Made by a program: the position numbers and the translations under genes. The notes under the pieces are model-generated. The model saw only the letters and a list, made by a program, of their open reading frames with translations. It had not been told where the DNA came from and ran no database searches. From positions 122,843,875 to 122,907,874 of the forward strand of contig CM034546.1 in assembly GCA_020055645.1 (NCBI GenBank): a stretch of DNA of 64,000 bases, read 5' to 3'. How positions within the stretch are numbered: position 1 is the stretch's first letter; each line of letters begins with the position of its first letter. Below are positions 35,166 to 46,208 of the stretch, in pieces. The stretch comes from Tomocerus qinae. Lineage: Eukaryota > Arthropoda > Collembola > Entomobryomorpha > Tomoceridae.

Positions 35166-35515
35166 TGCTCAAATCTTGAAATATGTTATTTTTGGTTGTA
35201 TAATCTATTTGCAAATTAATGTGACCTTTAAACTCTCAACTATGTTATTACTAAATACAATAAGAGATGAATACGCAAAAAGGTGGGTGTCAGTGGTGTG
35301 GCTGTGCACTGTGTGCACAGCCAAAGCTGTGGTGTGCTATATACGCTATAATAAGAGACTACTCACCGTGCATGTTATCGTATCTGAGTCATATCAGGAC
35401 TACTCTTTACTCTAGTAGGTACTAGGTACTATACGACACAAACAGAACAAATTATTACCTTTTGTATTTGTCTCACACTCATCCTGCTGGGCATCTTTTC
35501 TTACATTGCCTTCGT
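35166..35515. other. Intergenic / 5' region of the innexin-like gene
   Basis: No coding sequence. In particular, no exon encoding the expected innexin N-terminus with its first two membrane segments is seen between the transposon pair and the start exon. Confidence 0.5.
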
Positions 35516-37119
35516 ATGAAAAACACGCTACCCAGACCAGAACTCAGAACAACGGTGAGTTCCGATCCGAATTGACGTAGATAGTTGATTGCTCATACAC
35601 AGCTTGTCAACTTTCCTATAAAGAGTGAGCAGTGAGCCTTAGTCTGTTAGTCTTTAGAAAAGAGCCACCAGACCAGCAACAAACAAAGCTATTTTTCGGT
35701 ACAGTTTTTTTTGCACTTTTCTGCCTTCCATATAGGTGTTCGGAAAAAGTTTTTGGAGTAAAGGGTGCACTTACTCTCACCGTGTCAAGCTCGTTATGGA
35801 ACTAATGGAACTGAACTGCCCGATTGTGGATGAAGACAATAAATGCGGTCGTAAAAAATTGATCTTGAACTACTTTGTGTCAAATATAAAGAATCATAAC
35901 TTTTATGCTTTCCGATTATTCTTCTGTGAAGTTCTCAATTTTATAAATGTGGCCGGACAAATATTTTTCATGGATATGTTTCTCGGATACGAATTCACAA
36001 CTTATGGCAGTCAGGTATTTTGAATTTTTCTCTACCCGAATCTATTTTTAAATGCATTAGTAGTAAAGTTACATGTTATTTCTTCCATTCATTCCAAGAT
36101 CTATTACGATGCTAACACTAACAACAGACAATTTCATTTTTTTTCTTTTTAGTACGGTCCGGGAGGTAACACCGTGTCATACGATGGTCTTTGCGTTCTT
36201 CCTCTTAATATCGTAAATGAGAAAATCTACGTATTTTTATGGTAAGTAAAATTAAGATTCCGCTATTAGTTAATTGAACAATAGTTTCTCACACTTTACT
36301 ATTTGGCAGTTAAATAGCATTCAGCAAGCGCTTTATTCTTACGCACTTTATTGTGTATAGTATTTTGATAACTATGAATGAAAAGTGCATAATGGTAACG
36401 CATCTGAAGGTCACATTCAGGGCCGCAGCGAGGGGGGGGCACCGGGGCACGTGCCCCCCCCGAAATCGAGAAAAATAAAGAAATTTTTGTCTAAAATCGC
36501 AAAAAATCGCTAAAATTTTCGCGCTTCGCGCGAAAATGAGCTAATTTTTTCTTGGTGCCCCTCCCGAAATTTTTTTCTGGCTGCGGCCCTGGTCACATTT
36601 AATGTAGATTAGGACAAAGCATTGTTTTCCTTTATTTTTCAACTTTATCAGTAATGATAACTGCGAGTGTGGTTGAATTTCACGAGTGTGAATGCACTTT
36701 ACATTTTACTAGTCATGAAAAACGTGGAAAACCCGGAAATGCAATTAGAAATGATTTTCAAGCTTCTACTTTCTACCTCATTAATTTTTTCATATAATGA
36801 AATTCTAAAAATAAATGCAGTTGTAGGACTAATAAACTTTTTACTAAATTGCAGGTTTTGGTTCAACATTGTATCAGTGATATCAGGAGTTTCATTGCTA
36901 TACCGTTTAGCAACTGTATTAGCGCCCCAAATTCGTATGTATCTTCTGCGAGCCAAATCCCGTCTGTCTGATCCTCAACAAATTGACACGATGTCCCAGA
37001 AATGCCAAATCGGAGATTGGTTTGTCCTTTACCAATTGGGAAAAGACATAGATCCTTTGAGATATCGTGAACTGATTCAAGATTTGGCTCGTAGACTCGA
37101 CGGAAGAGACACAGTCTAG
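35516..37119 (+). CDS. Half-length innexin (third and fourth membrane segments only)
   Basis: Four exons join in frame: 35516-35554, 35736-36014, 36153-36241 and 36855-37119, about 174 residues. The first exon gives a novel start ([13 protein letters not shown]). The second reads [20 protein letters not shown], then TM3 ([20 protein letters not shown]). The third and fourth carry [20 protein letters not shown] and [20 protein letters not shown] (TM4), then [19 protein letters not shown], all strong innexin gap-junction signatures. Missing are the N-terminal half with TM1, the first extracellular loop and TM2, and the second-loop segment between GSQ and YGPGG that normally carries another conserved cysteine. 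All splice sites are canonical and no stop interrupts the frame. It could be a regulatory half-subunit or a gene fragment that acquired a start. Confidence 0.75.
36418..36591. mobile_element. hAT-like MITE in an innexin intron
   Basis: A 174-bp element begins CAGGGCCGCAGC and ends GCTGCGGCCCTG. The 8-bp target-site duplication GTCACATT lies at 36410-36417 and 36592-36599. CAGGG termini with 8-bp duplications are typical of hAT elements. The interior has an extra hairpin, TTTTCGCGCTTCGCGCGAAAA at about 36516-36537, and G/C-run subtermini. It is non-coding. Confidence 0.88.
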
Positions 37120-38911
37120 TAAAGATGACACATAAATTTCAACTCAACACAGATCTTCCATTTTGGTAGTGGTACTTTTTTGGTACAGTCGCATTACTGA
37201 TTACAAAATTGAATACTGGAGAGATAGCATCTGTATTACATACATGCTGCAATGTAGTGTTCACAAATCGTATAATATAAGCTTCCATATTAGATTTCCT
37301 TGTATAATAAATTGTAAAGATAAGAATACTTAATGAATTTAGCATGATGAACAAGTTAAGATGGTGTGAGTTAAGAATTTAAAGATCTTTTCATTTTGAG
37401 ATTTCTTTTTGGATAATTTGTGTGTTTCAATTTTTCAAGTTAATAAAAATATGTACAGAATTTGTTGTTGGAGGATACTTTTACTGCTGCATAGTTGAAT
37501 GTTTATGTTTAACGGGCCGGAGACAGAGTTACTTTTATTTAGTGAAAAATGCCATTCACGCATGTTCAGGTTTATAACGCGAGATGAGAAGCAGGAAATC
37601 AATGCAATTGTATTACGTCAGAATGACTGCAGTGCAATGCAGAATTCTACTACTAAATAAGGCCACAATTTTTAACCAATTTTGCTATAAGTCTTTTTCT
37701 CAACAATGCGGACCTTTTATTACCAATCGAACCACAAACTGCGATAAGAAAGTGTCAACAAATTTGAACACATTCGAATTTTGAATGAAAATTGTGGCCT
37801 ATGAGAACGAGAAGATGAATATTGGTTTGAAATAAATATACGTGAGAAGGTGGTAGTTAGAATAGGTTAAATAAAGGTAGCTGACTGAAAGTTTTTGTTA
37901 CACTTTTCTAGCTATATGTACGTATCTCTTGCAAATGAAAAATTTTGTACTGCAGTTCAGTTTTTGTTGACGGCCTGCGCCTGTTGTAGTAGAATTGTGG
38001 AACTTGAACATTCAAATTAGATGTGTCATTCCATGATATTCTTATCTTAATACTATTGAGTTTGCATTTGAACTCCAAAGTAGAACAAAAATTAAGATTA
38101 GTATACTAAGAATGAATATTATGATGTATATACTAAGTAATCATAAATTTATGTCTTTACTTGGTTGGGTACTGTTGATACATCTACACTTACTATACTT
38201 GGTGATACACTTAGTAAATGTACAGTGCGAAATGTGTGTCCCTCTCTATATGGGTTGTTAGTCAATACAGTTATAGTTATGCCGTGAATGCAAATTGTGT
38301 ACATGTGTGTGAGTCATAGTCATGGTGTGAGTTATGTGAATGTAAGTTTAGTTGGAAAGGAAAGCTATGTTGGAATCACAATTTGTGAGTGCCGAGTGCC
38401 GAGAGTAGGTAGGCAAATCCTGTTTTTGCAGCATATAAATATCGCAGGAGGGCAAGGAAAGATGAAAGTTATAGGCTGTTACAGATTTATCCTTGACTTA
38501 CCAGAACTTTCTGAATATTTACTTTACATCACTGCTGAAGAGTCGGGTGATCAACATCAATAATAATTTTTACTTTGAAATAGTGAAATTAATTGGTACT
38601 TTTGGTAGCAATAATTTCTGTTTTCAAATCTTATTTTATTGGAAAGTAGTTTACTGTATTCGTTTCATATTTTTAAACTACCCAATTACACTTACACTAT
38701 ACACTACCACGACTATTTCAATAAGTTCAAAGTTAAGTTACATCGTTACATTTTGGTTACTTGCATTACATCCACAGTTGTACTGTACACTACCATATTA
38801 CGTCCATATACATTGGCATTATTATCATACTATTTTTACTATTTTACTGTACTCAAGTAATCTATTTAAGTAGTCATTTAGTCGACCTCTCATTAACGAA
38901 AACGATTCAGG
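37120..38911. other. Intergenic between the innexin and Cdc37
   Basis: About 1.8 kb of AT-rich sequence. A polyadenylation signal (AATAAA at 37442-37447) probably ends the innexin transcript. Open frames here (37584-37784, 38288-38563, 38493-38873) have no recognisable sequence and lie in low-complexity context. Nothing else is seen. Confidence 0.5.
37442..37447 (+). terminator. Polyadenylation signal of the innexin-like gene
   Basis: AATAAA about 320 bases past the innexin stop codon. Confidence 0.45.
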
Positions 38912-41232
38912 ATGGTGGACTACAGTAAATGGAAGGACATAGAGGTAATCAAGAAATTAATTTAAAAAATCGGCATTAAGTAGTTTCCTTAAACAATACA
39001 ATTGCGGATTTAATAGATTACATTCCAAATTAAGTGAATAATAATAACTTGATCATGGTTATTAAATTGTCAATAACGAGTAAAAATTACAGCACTTCGG
39101 CACAGCGCTGTCAGCTGTAATGTAAGAATAAAATAACATTAATTTTGAAATTTAGGTTTCTGATGACGAGGATGACACTCACCCAAATATCGACACTCCA
39201 TCTCTTTTTCGTTGGCGTCACGAAGCTAGATTGCAACGAGAAGAAGAAATGCGACAAGTAAAGAAGTCCTTAGAACAAAGAAAGACGGAACTCCAGGATA
39301 AGAAGAAAGTTTTTGAAGAACAGAAAGCTAAAACTGTCGGGAAGGATATAGAAAATTTGGAGGAGAGTATAAAAAGTATGGAGTTAGAGCTAAAAGAACA
39401 GGAAAAAATAATGGCACAAAAAGAACGGGTTAGTGTTTTTTATATTTAAATTACTAAGTTGTAACAGTAAATGCTTCACAAGTAACAATAGTTCATTGGT
39501 GTTATTTTGCCTTATATTTTGTCCTGTAGCTAACTCCTTGGAACGTTGATACTATTGGGCATGATGGATTCTCTAAAACAGTGATAAATACCAAAGTGAA
39601 GGCTGAAGAGGCTCCACAATCGGAAGAAGAAAAGGCTTCAAAGCTAAAGGAGTTCATCAATGCCAACGAAACACTTTTGAAGCAGTATGGACTGTTACGA
39701 AAATATGATGACTCCCGTAGGTTTTTGTTGGTGAGTAAAAATTCTTCAAAAATTATATTTGCAACATTCACCAATTCACCATTAAGCATAAGCGTAATGA
39801 TGCGTAACCATTTCATCAGTAACAGGGAAAGTTATGGTATATATTAGATCATAATAAGCTTATAACTTGTGGTATGATATAAAACTACTACAATACAAAA
39901 AGGAGGAAGCTTCATGTAAAGCTAAACTGTTAAGCGGGCCTGAAAAAAAATGTTTTGTTCATGGGACCGGGAAAAATTTCTTCCTTCCCGATTCCCGGGA
40001 CCGAGCGGTCGTGGGACCATATGGTTGCGGAAAGTAACCCAGTGTCTAAAACAATTTCAGAGATAGAAGGTAGTCTCCTGGGGGAAAATGACATTTTTCC
40101 TGAAAAAACCAATTTTTTCCTGAATTTTTTCCTCAAAATGTTGTTTTTTTCCAAAACAATTTCCAAAATTTCATTTTCTTACCTCGAAGACTTTCTTCCT
40201 TTTTGGAAATTTCGGAAATAAAAGCACTTTCTTCCCGCGGCCGAGCGGTCCCATGGTCCTGCATTTTTCTCAGGCCCGCCGTTAAGGTGTGGTTGCAGGT
40301 TTGAGGGAAAGTTGCAGGTTTGAGCCCTTGTTTAAATGTAGCTTAACGAGAGAATTACATTTCCGAAATTTTGGTAACTAATTATAAGCAAAATCTGTCA
40401 ATCATTACGTGTCATTACTTATCAAAATCAAATCACACTGTTTAAATTACAGGAGCATCCCTATTTGGCATGCGAAAACACGGCCAGCTACTTGGTTATT
40501 TGGTGCATTAATCTAGCGCTGGAGGATAAGATGGATTTGATGAACCATGTGTCCCACCAATGTATTGCAATGCAATTTCTGTTGGAGCTTTCGAAACAAT
40601 TGGAAACGGATCCACGGGTAACATGATAGTATTATGGATATTTTGGTTATGATAAACGAAGACCACTGTTAGAATTCCTGTTATAGAACTTTGGTTATTT
40701 CTCAGGCTTGTATTGGTCCCTTTTTTGTAAAAATTGCCCAAGTGGAACACACGGACTATAAGGAAGCATTCGACACTGAGCTAAAACTATTTCGTGAAAG
40801 GATTAAACGTCGAGCAGAACAAAAAATTTATGAGGCTGAAGAAGAGGAGCGTTTGGAAAGAATTAAAGCAAGTCCAGGTGGCCTTGACCCTTTGGAAGTT
40901 CTGGACTCACTTCCTGAGGTATTAATTCAGTTATTCTATTCTATTCATAACAATTTCATTATTTTAATCGAAAGTAGGAACTGTTTCACTGCAGCTAATT
41001 ATTCGATATGTTGTGCTGCTTTTAGGAATTACGAAAATGTTTCGATGCTCAGGATATTCCACTTCTACAAGAAACGATTGCAAAAATGCCCGAAGATGAA
41101 GCTAAATATCATATGAAAAGATGTATTGACTCTGGGTTGTGGATACCAGACGGAGGGAAGAAAATTTCTCCTGATGTTTCAGAGACTCCTGATAAGCCAG
41201 ATGAACCAACTGTGGAAGAGTCTCAATCTTGA
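38912..41232 (+). CDS. Cdc37: Cdc37, Hsp90 co-chaperone for kinases
   Basis: Six exons encode about 365 residues. The N-terminus [20 protein letters not shown] closely matches animal Cdc37 and keeps the CK2-target serine before DDEDD and the kinase-binding segment [21 protein letters not shown] coiled coil follows (rich in E, K and Q, around residues 35-105), then the Hsp90-binding domain ([33 protein letters not shown]) and the C-terminal helices ([20 protein letters not shown]). Cdc37 loads client kinases onto Hsp90 in the cytosol. The start is the first ATG and gives the invariant MVDYS. The third intron carries the MITE at 39935-40278; the coding sequence is intact. Confidence 0.97.
39935..40278. 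mobile_element. hAT-like MITE in a Cdc37 intron
   Basis: The 344-bp element starts CGGGCCTGA and ends TCAGGCCCG. The flanking 8-mers are CTGTTAAG (39927-39934) and CCGTTAAG (40279-40286), a duplication with one mismatch, consistent with an older hAT-type insertion. Inside are inverted words around GACCGAGCGGTC and GGCCGAGCGGTCC and runs of TTTTTTCCTGAA. It is non-coding. Confidence 0.7.
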
Positions 41233-41958
41233 GTGTGATAGACAGAACAGGACGGATATGACTGTATGTAAAATATTGATTATAATCAATGGAAATTGAT
41301 GTCTGTAAATAAATATTAAATATTGCTCTTGCTCCATGCTAATTGGCTTACCTCAATTTATGGCGATTCTGTTATTTACAATTAATCTGATAAACTCATG
41401 CAAAATTGTCTCATTAAAATGTGGATTTTATTTCCATTGCCAGTATGTAGTAGACATTATTTTTAATTCGTAAGCCAAAATCTTTTAAAAATACTAATAA
41501 TAGTGTTAATAATACAAATCGCCATATTGGGCTTCCTTCTATGTACAAAAGAGTATAATATTAATATTATTATCATCGATAGCTGGAGAATGAAATCTGT
41601 AAATCGAAGTAAAGTAGTAAAGGTGAGGAAAAAAGTTTTCCCTCCCGAGCACTTTAATCTACAAATTAGACACTCACCGTTTGGAAATTATGAAACAACC
41701 AGAAAAACTGAAAAGAGTTGAAACTCTATACAAAAAGAATTAAAAATTTAAAAATCATTCAAAAATTTAAAAGAAATGTCAAATCCGCCCATTACTTTAG
41801 AGTTAATTAATAAAGTTCACTTCTGTTTTCTCGAGCTATGTGCACTATAAGCTTGTGTTTATCATTTCACGTGACATTTTTATAGCAGCGACCAATTTGG
41901 CGACAAGACTAGGCGAATAATTTTTTGAGAGCTTAACGGCGGATTTTTGAACTACAGA
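41233..41958. other. Intergenic between convergent genes
   Basis: Cdc37 (polyadenylation signal AATAAA at 41308-41313) and the minus-strand RGG gene converge here. A 72-codon frame at 41503-41721 was not accepted. Nothing else is seen. Confidence 0.5.
41308..41313 (+). terminator. Polyadenylation signal of Cdc37
   Basis: AATAAA about 75 bases past the Cdc37 stop codon. Confidence 0.6.
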
Positions 41959-44701
41959 TTATTGTTCGGAGTCAACTTTATTTTCTGTGGATTTTGTATT
42001 TTCAGTGACGCCCCAATCATCGTTTGTTGTTTTGGGTTTCTTAGCATTTTCTGAGATCCCCCAGTCATCACTTGATGTTTTGGGGTTTTCAGTGCCCTCC
42101 CAGTCTTCATCTTTTGATGTTTTAGCATTCTTAGCAGTTTCTGCTGGGGCACCCCAGCCTTGACAATTATTTGATTTCTTAGCATTCCCTGCATTAGACC
42201 CCCAGTCACTTGAAAACGACGATGTGGATTTTGGGTCTGACGCTGCTGTTCCCCAATCCTCTTCCGCCTTTTTGCTGGCCCCATACTGATCAGTCTCACC
42301 ACGTGGTCGTTTGGTAGGTGTACTGCCCCAGTCATCATTACTTTCTGTAAAAGAAGTGCGAGATTTGTTCGACGAGGATCCCCAGTCATTTCCATAATCA
42401 GCCTGTCGTTTCATTCCACGTCCGCCGCCTCGGCCTCCTCGGAATGAACTTTCACCACCGCCACCACCTAAAAAATAATAACAAATGCGCGAAAGTTAAA
42501 ACACCTAAAATATTATTAATCACAGTTTTTCAAACCTCAATCCAAACGATGCCCTTTGGCTTTCGCTACCATTCGTTCCTTCGATTTAGACTAGAATTTA
42601 TAATCAGGGTATTTACCTGGTTTTGCAGTTTGGCATTTGAAACATTCGCTTCTGAATGCAAAGTTTGATGTTCCACAAGAATCACTCGGGCAATTCCAAT
42701 CGCCTTCCCGCGGTCCTCCGGCTGTAATTCAAAGAAATAATTGTTAATTTTCGTCCAGTTGTCTTTGTTTTAATGACCCTCTGTTTGCAAGGATATACTG
42801 TGAACTTACAGCCTCCACCACGTCCGCCTCTACCACCGCGACCCCCTCGGAATGAACTTTCACCACCGCCCCCACCTGAAAGATGATAATAGATTTGTGA
42901 CAGTTCAAACACATGAAAGCATCTAAACAATTTGGCCAACCCTCAAGGGTGCCCACTATCTGCCACGGGTTGCTTTTACATACAACCCTTTCGTTAAATA
43001 AATTGGCTTTGTTTACAATTCGATCCTCCAATTTAGACTATGATTTATAATCAGTACATTTACCTGGTTTTGCAGTTTGGCATTTGAAACATTCGCTTCT
43101 GAATGCAAAGTTTGACGTTCCACAAGAATCACTCGGACAATTCCAATCGCCTTCCCGCGGTCCTCCGGCTGTAATGCAAAGAAAACACTGTAAATTTTCG
43201 TTCAGAGTTTCCTTTGTTTTCATGAGACTACAATATGGTCTAAAGGAATATATTGTGAACTTACAACTTCCACCACGACCACCTCTACCACCACGACCCC
43301 CTCGGAATGAACTTTCACCACCGCCCCCACCTGAAAGATGATAATGCATACGTGACAGTGAAAATAGTTGAAAACATCTGAACAATTTGGTCAACCCTCC
43401 TCGGGGGTTAATTATCAAAATACACATTTCAAAATTCGTGACACCAGTGTCGAAAATGATGTTATTGGCGACAGCTCGCGAACCACTTTTCTACAGAGAT
43501 CTGCTACGGGTTGCTTTCAGATAACACTTTTAGTAAATTGTCTAATGGCTTTGGCTACAATTCGATTCTCCAATTTAGACTAGGATTTATAATCAGGGCA
43601 TTTACCTGGTTTTGAAGTTTGGCATTTGAAACATTCGGTTCTGAATGCAAAGTTTGATGTTCCACAAGATTCACTCGGACAATTCCATTCACCTTCTCGG
43701 GGTCCTCCGGCTGTTATCCGAAGAATCATTAATTTTTGTATAGAGTTATTTTTGTCGTAATTTTATTTTATTTTCATGTGTTGAGATTAAGACTGCTTGT
43801 AACAAGAAATACATTGTGAATGTGAACTTACAGCCTCCACCACCTCTACCACCACGGCCTCCTCTCCCGCGGCCACGCTCTCCGCCTCTATTGGATGGAG
43901 TAGAATTCCAGGAATTTCCACTACTACTGGCTCCCCAGCTATCTTGATTTCCACTTCCTGATGACCCCCAATCATCTTTTTTAGTGTTCCCAGATCCCCA
44001 ATCATCATTTCCAGTGTTTTCAGATCCCCAATCACTTTTTGCTCCACTGCTTCCCCAACTACTCTTTTCATCAGAGCCAAAACTTGCTGAAACGTTGACA
44101 AACACGTACATTTCAAATTTATTCACAATCATAATTACTTACAAACTACAAAGAAACAGCTGGTTATAAGAAGTTCAGTGAAGTAAAACTTACAATTTCC
44201 ATCTCTACCTCCGCGGCCACCTTGACTACCTCTTCCACCTCGACCACGTCCACCTCTGTTTGAGGATTCGGAAGAAAGAGGAAAAAGAGGAGAAGGAGAA
44301 GAGGAAAAACCTTCACTGCTTCCGGCGCTATTCCAATTATCCTGCTTTCTAGGTTCTGAGTTCCAGTTGTTTTCCTTAGACTCAGAATTTCCACCCCAAT
44401 CGTCTTGGGGTAAAGAGTTAGAGCCGCCCCAACCCCCATTTTTTCTACCAGATGCTCCCCAATTTTCTTTGGAGTTAGAGTGGTTGTCATAATTATTTTT
44501 TGTTGGAGCAGTTGTTGTATCATTTCCCCAATCATCTGCCACATTCCGTTGTTTCAGTCTAGGATCCCCTCCTCTGCTCGAACCTTTTGACTGAAAATCA
44601 TCCCAACTTTCATCAGATTTCCCAACTTCCTTTGTCCATGTATTTTCGTCTCCCCTGTCATTCCATGAACCTCTTCCACGACTACCAGTTCTTGTTGTCA
44701 T
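41959..44701 (-). CDS. RGG-box, WG-rich, triple RanBP2 zinc-finger protein
   Basis: Eight exons. Exon 1 begins MTTRTGSRGRGSWNDRG after the acceptor TTTTACAG and holds WG repeats ending in an RGG box. Exon 2 is again WG-rich (NDDWGSGNTKKDDWGSSG) with an RGG box. Then come three near-identical RanBP2-type zinc fingers, each its own exon (WNCPSDSCGTSNFAFRSECF, then KCQ; C-x4-C-x3-N-x6-C-x2-C), alternating with short Gly/Arg exons (GGGGGESSFRGGRGGRGG). The last exon carries a Lys-rich piece and further DDWG repeats to the stop. RanBP2 fingers of this form in FUS, TAF15 and ZRANB2 bind single-stranded RNA, and RGG boxes bind RNA and promote condensates. No RRM is seen, unlike FUS/TAF15/cabeza. About sixteen WG dipeptides in acidic-polar context resemble Argonaute-hook repeats. 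Likely an RNA-binding protein; its exact identity is unknown. Confidence 0.85.
42619..43712 (-). repeat. Tandemly duplicated zinc-finger/RGG exon units
   Basis: The zinc-finger exons lie at about 42619-42721, 43066-43170 and 43608-43712, separated by RGG mini-exons and introns that are themselves similar (for example the intron words GTTGCTTTTACAT/GTTGCTTTCAGAT and AATTCGATCCTCCAATTTAG). Fingers 2 and 3 encode identical residues; finger 1 differs at a few positions (E for D, T for S). Unit lengths are about 447 and 542 bp. Confidence 0.85.
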
Positions 44702-44947
44702 TACTGTAAAATATCTTATCGCTTTCTTTCCGGCAACGTTTTTTGATCCGACGGGGTGTCCGTTTGATATATATTTATCAACCATTCACTTTCCGCTGAA
44801 TCCACTGCTGTCAGCCCTGATTTATAAATGTCTTAATATTGTCTGTGTCTGTTCTGTGTTGTGTATAGTGGGTGGAGTATTAACGTTCAACATCAATATC
44901 AATATTTCAAATGAAAAACTGGATATTATTTAAAGAATGAGCTTACC

Positions 44948-45085
44948 TTAGTACCAACAAACATCGAAAAGAGCACTCGATTTGGATTTCTGAACTCCAC
45001 TGCGCACTGCTTCGTCATCGTCATCTTCATTTCGATAGTAGCTCTCTCTGCTGAAAATTAACCGTCCTCCTGAGTTCTGAGCCAT
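44948..45085 (-). CDS. 45-codon upstream ORF in the likely 5' UTR exon of the RGG gene
   Basis: ATG to TAA encodes a short acidic peptide (MAQNSGGRLIFSRESYYR, an acidic NEDDDDEA stretch, then ALFDVCWY). The stop codon is followed after one base by a strong donor (GTAAGC), and the next acceptor downstream (TTTTACAG) lies two bases before the RGG-gene ATG. The frame therefore probably sits complete in the first, otherwise untranslated exon, either as a regulatory uORF or as a small protein of a bicistronic message. I do not recognise the peptide. Confidence 0.4.
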   Translation of the reverse strand: MAQNSGGRLIFSRESYYRNEDDDDEAVRSGVQKSKSSALFDVCWY

Positions 45086-45397
45086 GAGTAGCTTAAAAAT
45101 GTATAAACATATGCAAAATTGCATAATTTGCATATCTTCATATTCTTATCAATTCATAGAAGTTTCCCGTAGCCCGTATGCAATGCAGTATGCAATTGTG
45201 TACTGATTTTCTTTCGATGTTCGCTCTCTTACTTGGTAATTCCTATAATTTTATGTGTAAGAAAGAAAACTTATCCTATACTACATTATTTAATGCTACT
45301 TACTACGACTACCGAAGAAGTATTATGCACAATAATACTAAGTAATAATACAATAATAACATTTTCATTAAAATCCAGCAAATATTTTTTTTTAATT

Positions 45398-46208
45398 TGA
45401 GCAATTTTCATGAAAATCGAGCAAATAATTTTTATGCAAATCCAGAAAATAATTTTCATGAAAATCGAGCAAATAATTTTCATGCAAATCGAGCAAATAA
45501 TTTTCATGCAAATCCAGAAAATAATTTTCATGAAAATCGAGCAAATAATTTTCATGCAAATCCAGAAAATAATTTTCATGAAAATCGAGCAAATAATTTT
45601 CATGCAAATCCAGAAAATAATTTTCATGAAAATCGAGCAAATAATTTTCATGCAAATCCAGAAAATAATTTTCATGAAAATCGAGCAAATAATTTTCATG
45701 CAAATCCAGAAAATAATTTTCATGAAAAGCTAACATATAATTTTAATGAAAATCGAGTAAATAATTTTCATAAAATCGAGCAAATAATGCAAATCCAGAA
45801 AATCATTTTCATCCAAATCCAAAAAATCATTTTCATGAAAATCCAGAAAATCATTTTCATGCAATTCCAGAAAATCATTTTCATGAAAATCGAGCAAATA
45901 ATTTTCATGCAAATCCAGAAAATAATTTTCATGAAAAGCTAACATTTAATTTTAATGAAAATCGAGCAAATAATTTTCATAAAATCGAGCAAATAATGCA
46001 AATCCACAAAATCATTTTCATCCAAATCCAAAAAATCATTTTCATGAAAATCCAGAAAATCATTTTCATGCAAATCCAGAAAATCATTTTCATGAAAATC
46101 CAGAAAATCATTTTCATGAAAATCTCTAAAATCATTTTCATACAAATCGAGAAAATAATTTTCATACAAATCGAGAAAATAATTTTCATGAAAATCGAGC
46201 AATAATTT
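45398..46208 (+). repeat. 24/48-bp AT-rich satellite
   Basis: Two 24-bp monomers, AATAATTTTCATGAAAATCG-AGCA and AATAATTTTCATGCAAATCC-AGAA, alternate as a 48-bp dimer from about 45420 to 45730. The array then becomes less regular and repeats at a longer period: the block starting GCTAACAT at 45729 recurs at 45938 (209 bp). Each first-type monomer contains the perfect 14-bp palindrome ATTTTCATGAAAAT; each second-type monomer contains the octamer ATGCAAAT. The period is divisible by three, so open frames on both strands are artefacts. Confidence 0.93.

Noticed and set aside
37584-37784. 66-codon plus-strand frame after the innexin
   Set aside because: No domain and no transcript-like context.
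45397-46205. Open frames repeating FHENRANN, MKIIFWICM and similar
   Set aside because: Artefacts of the 24-bp satellite; open in several frames on both strands.
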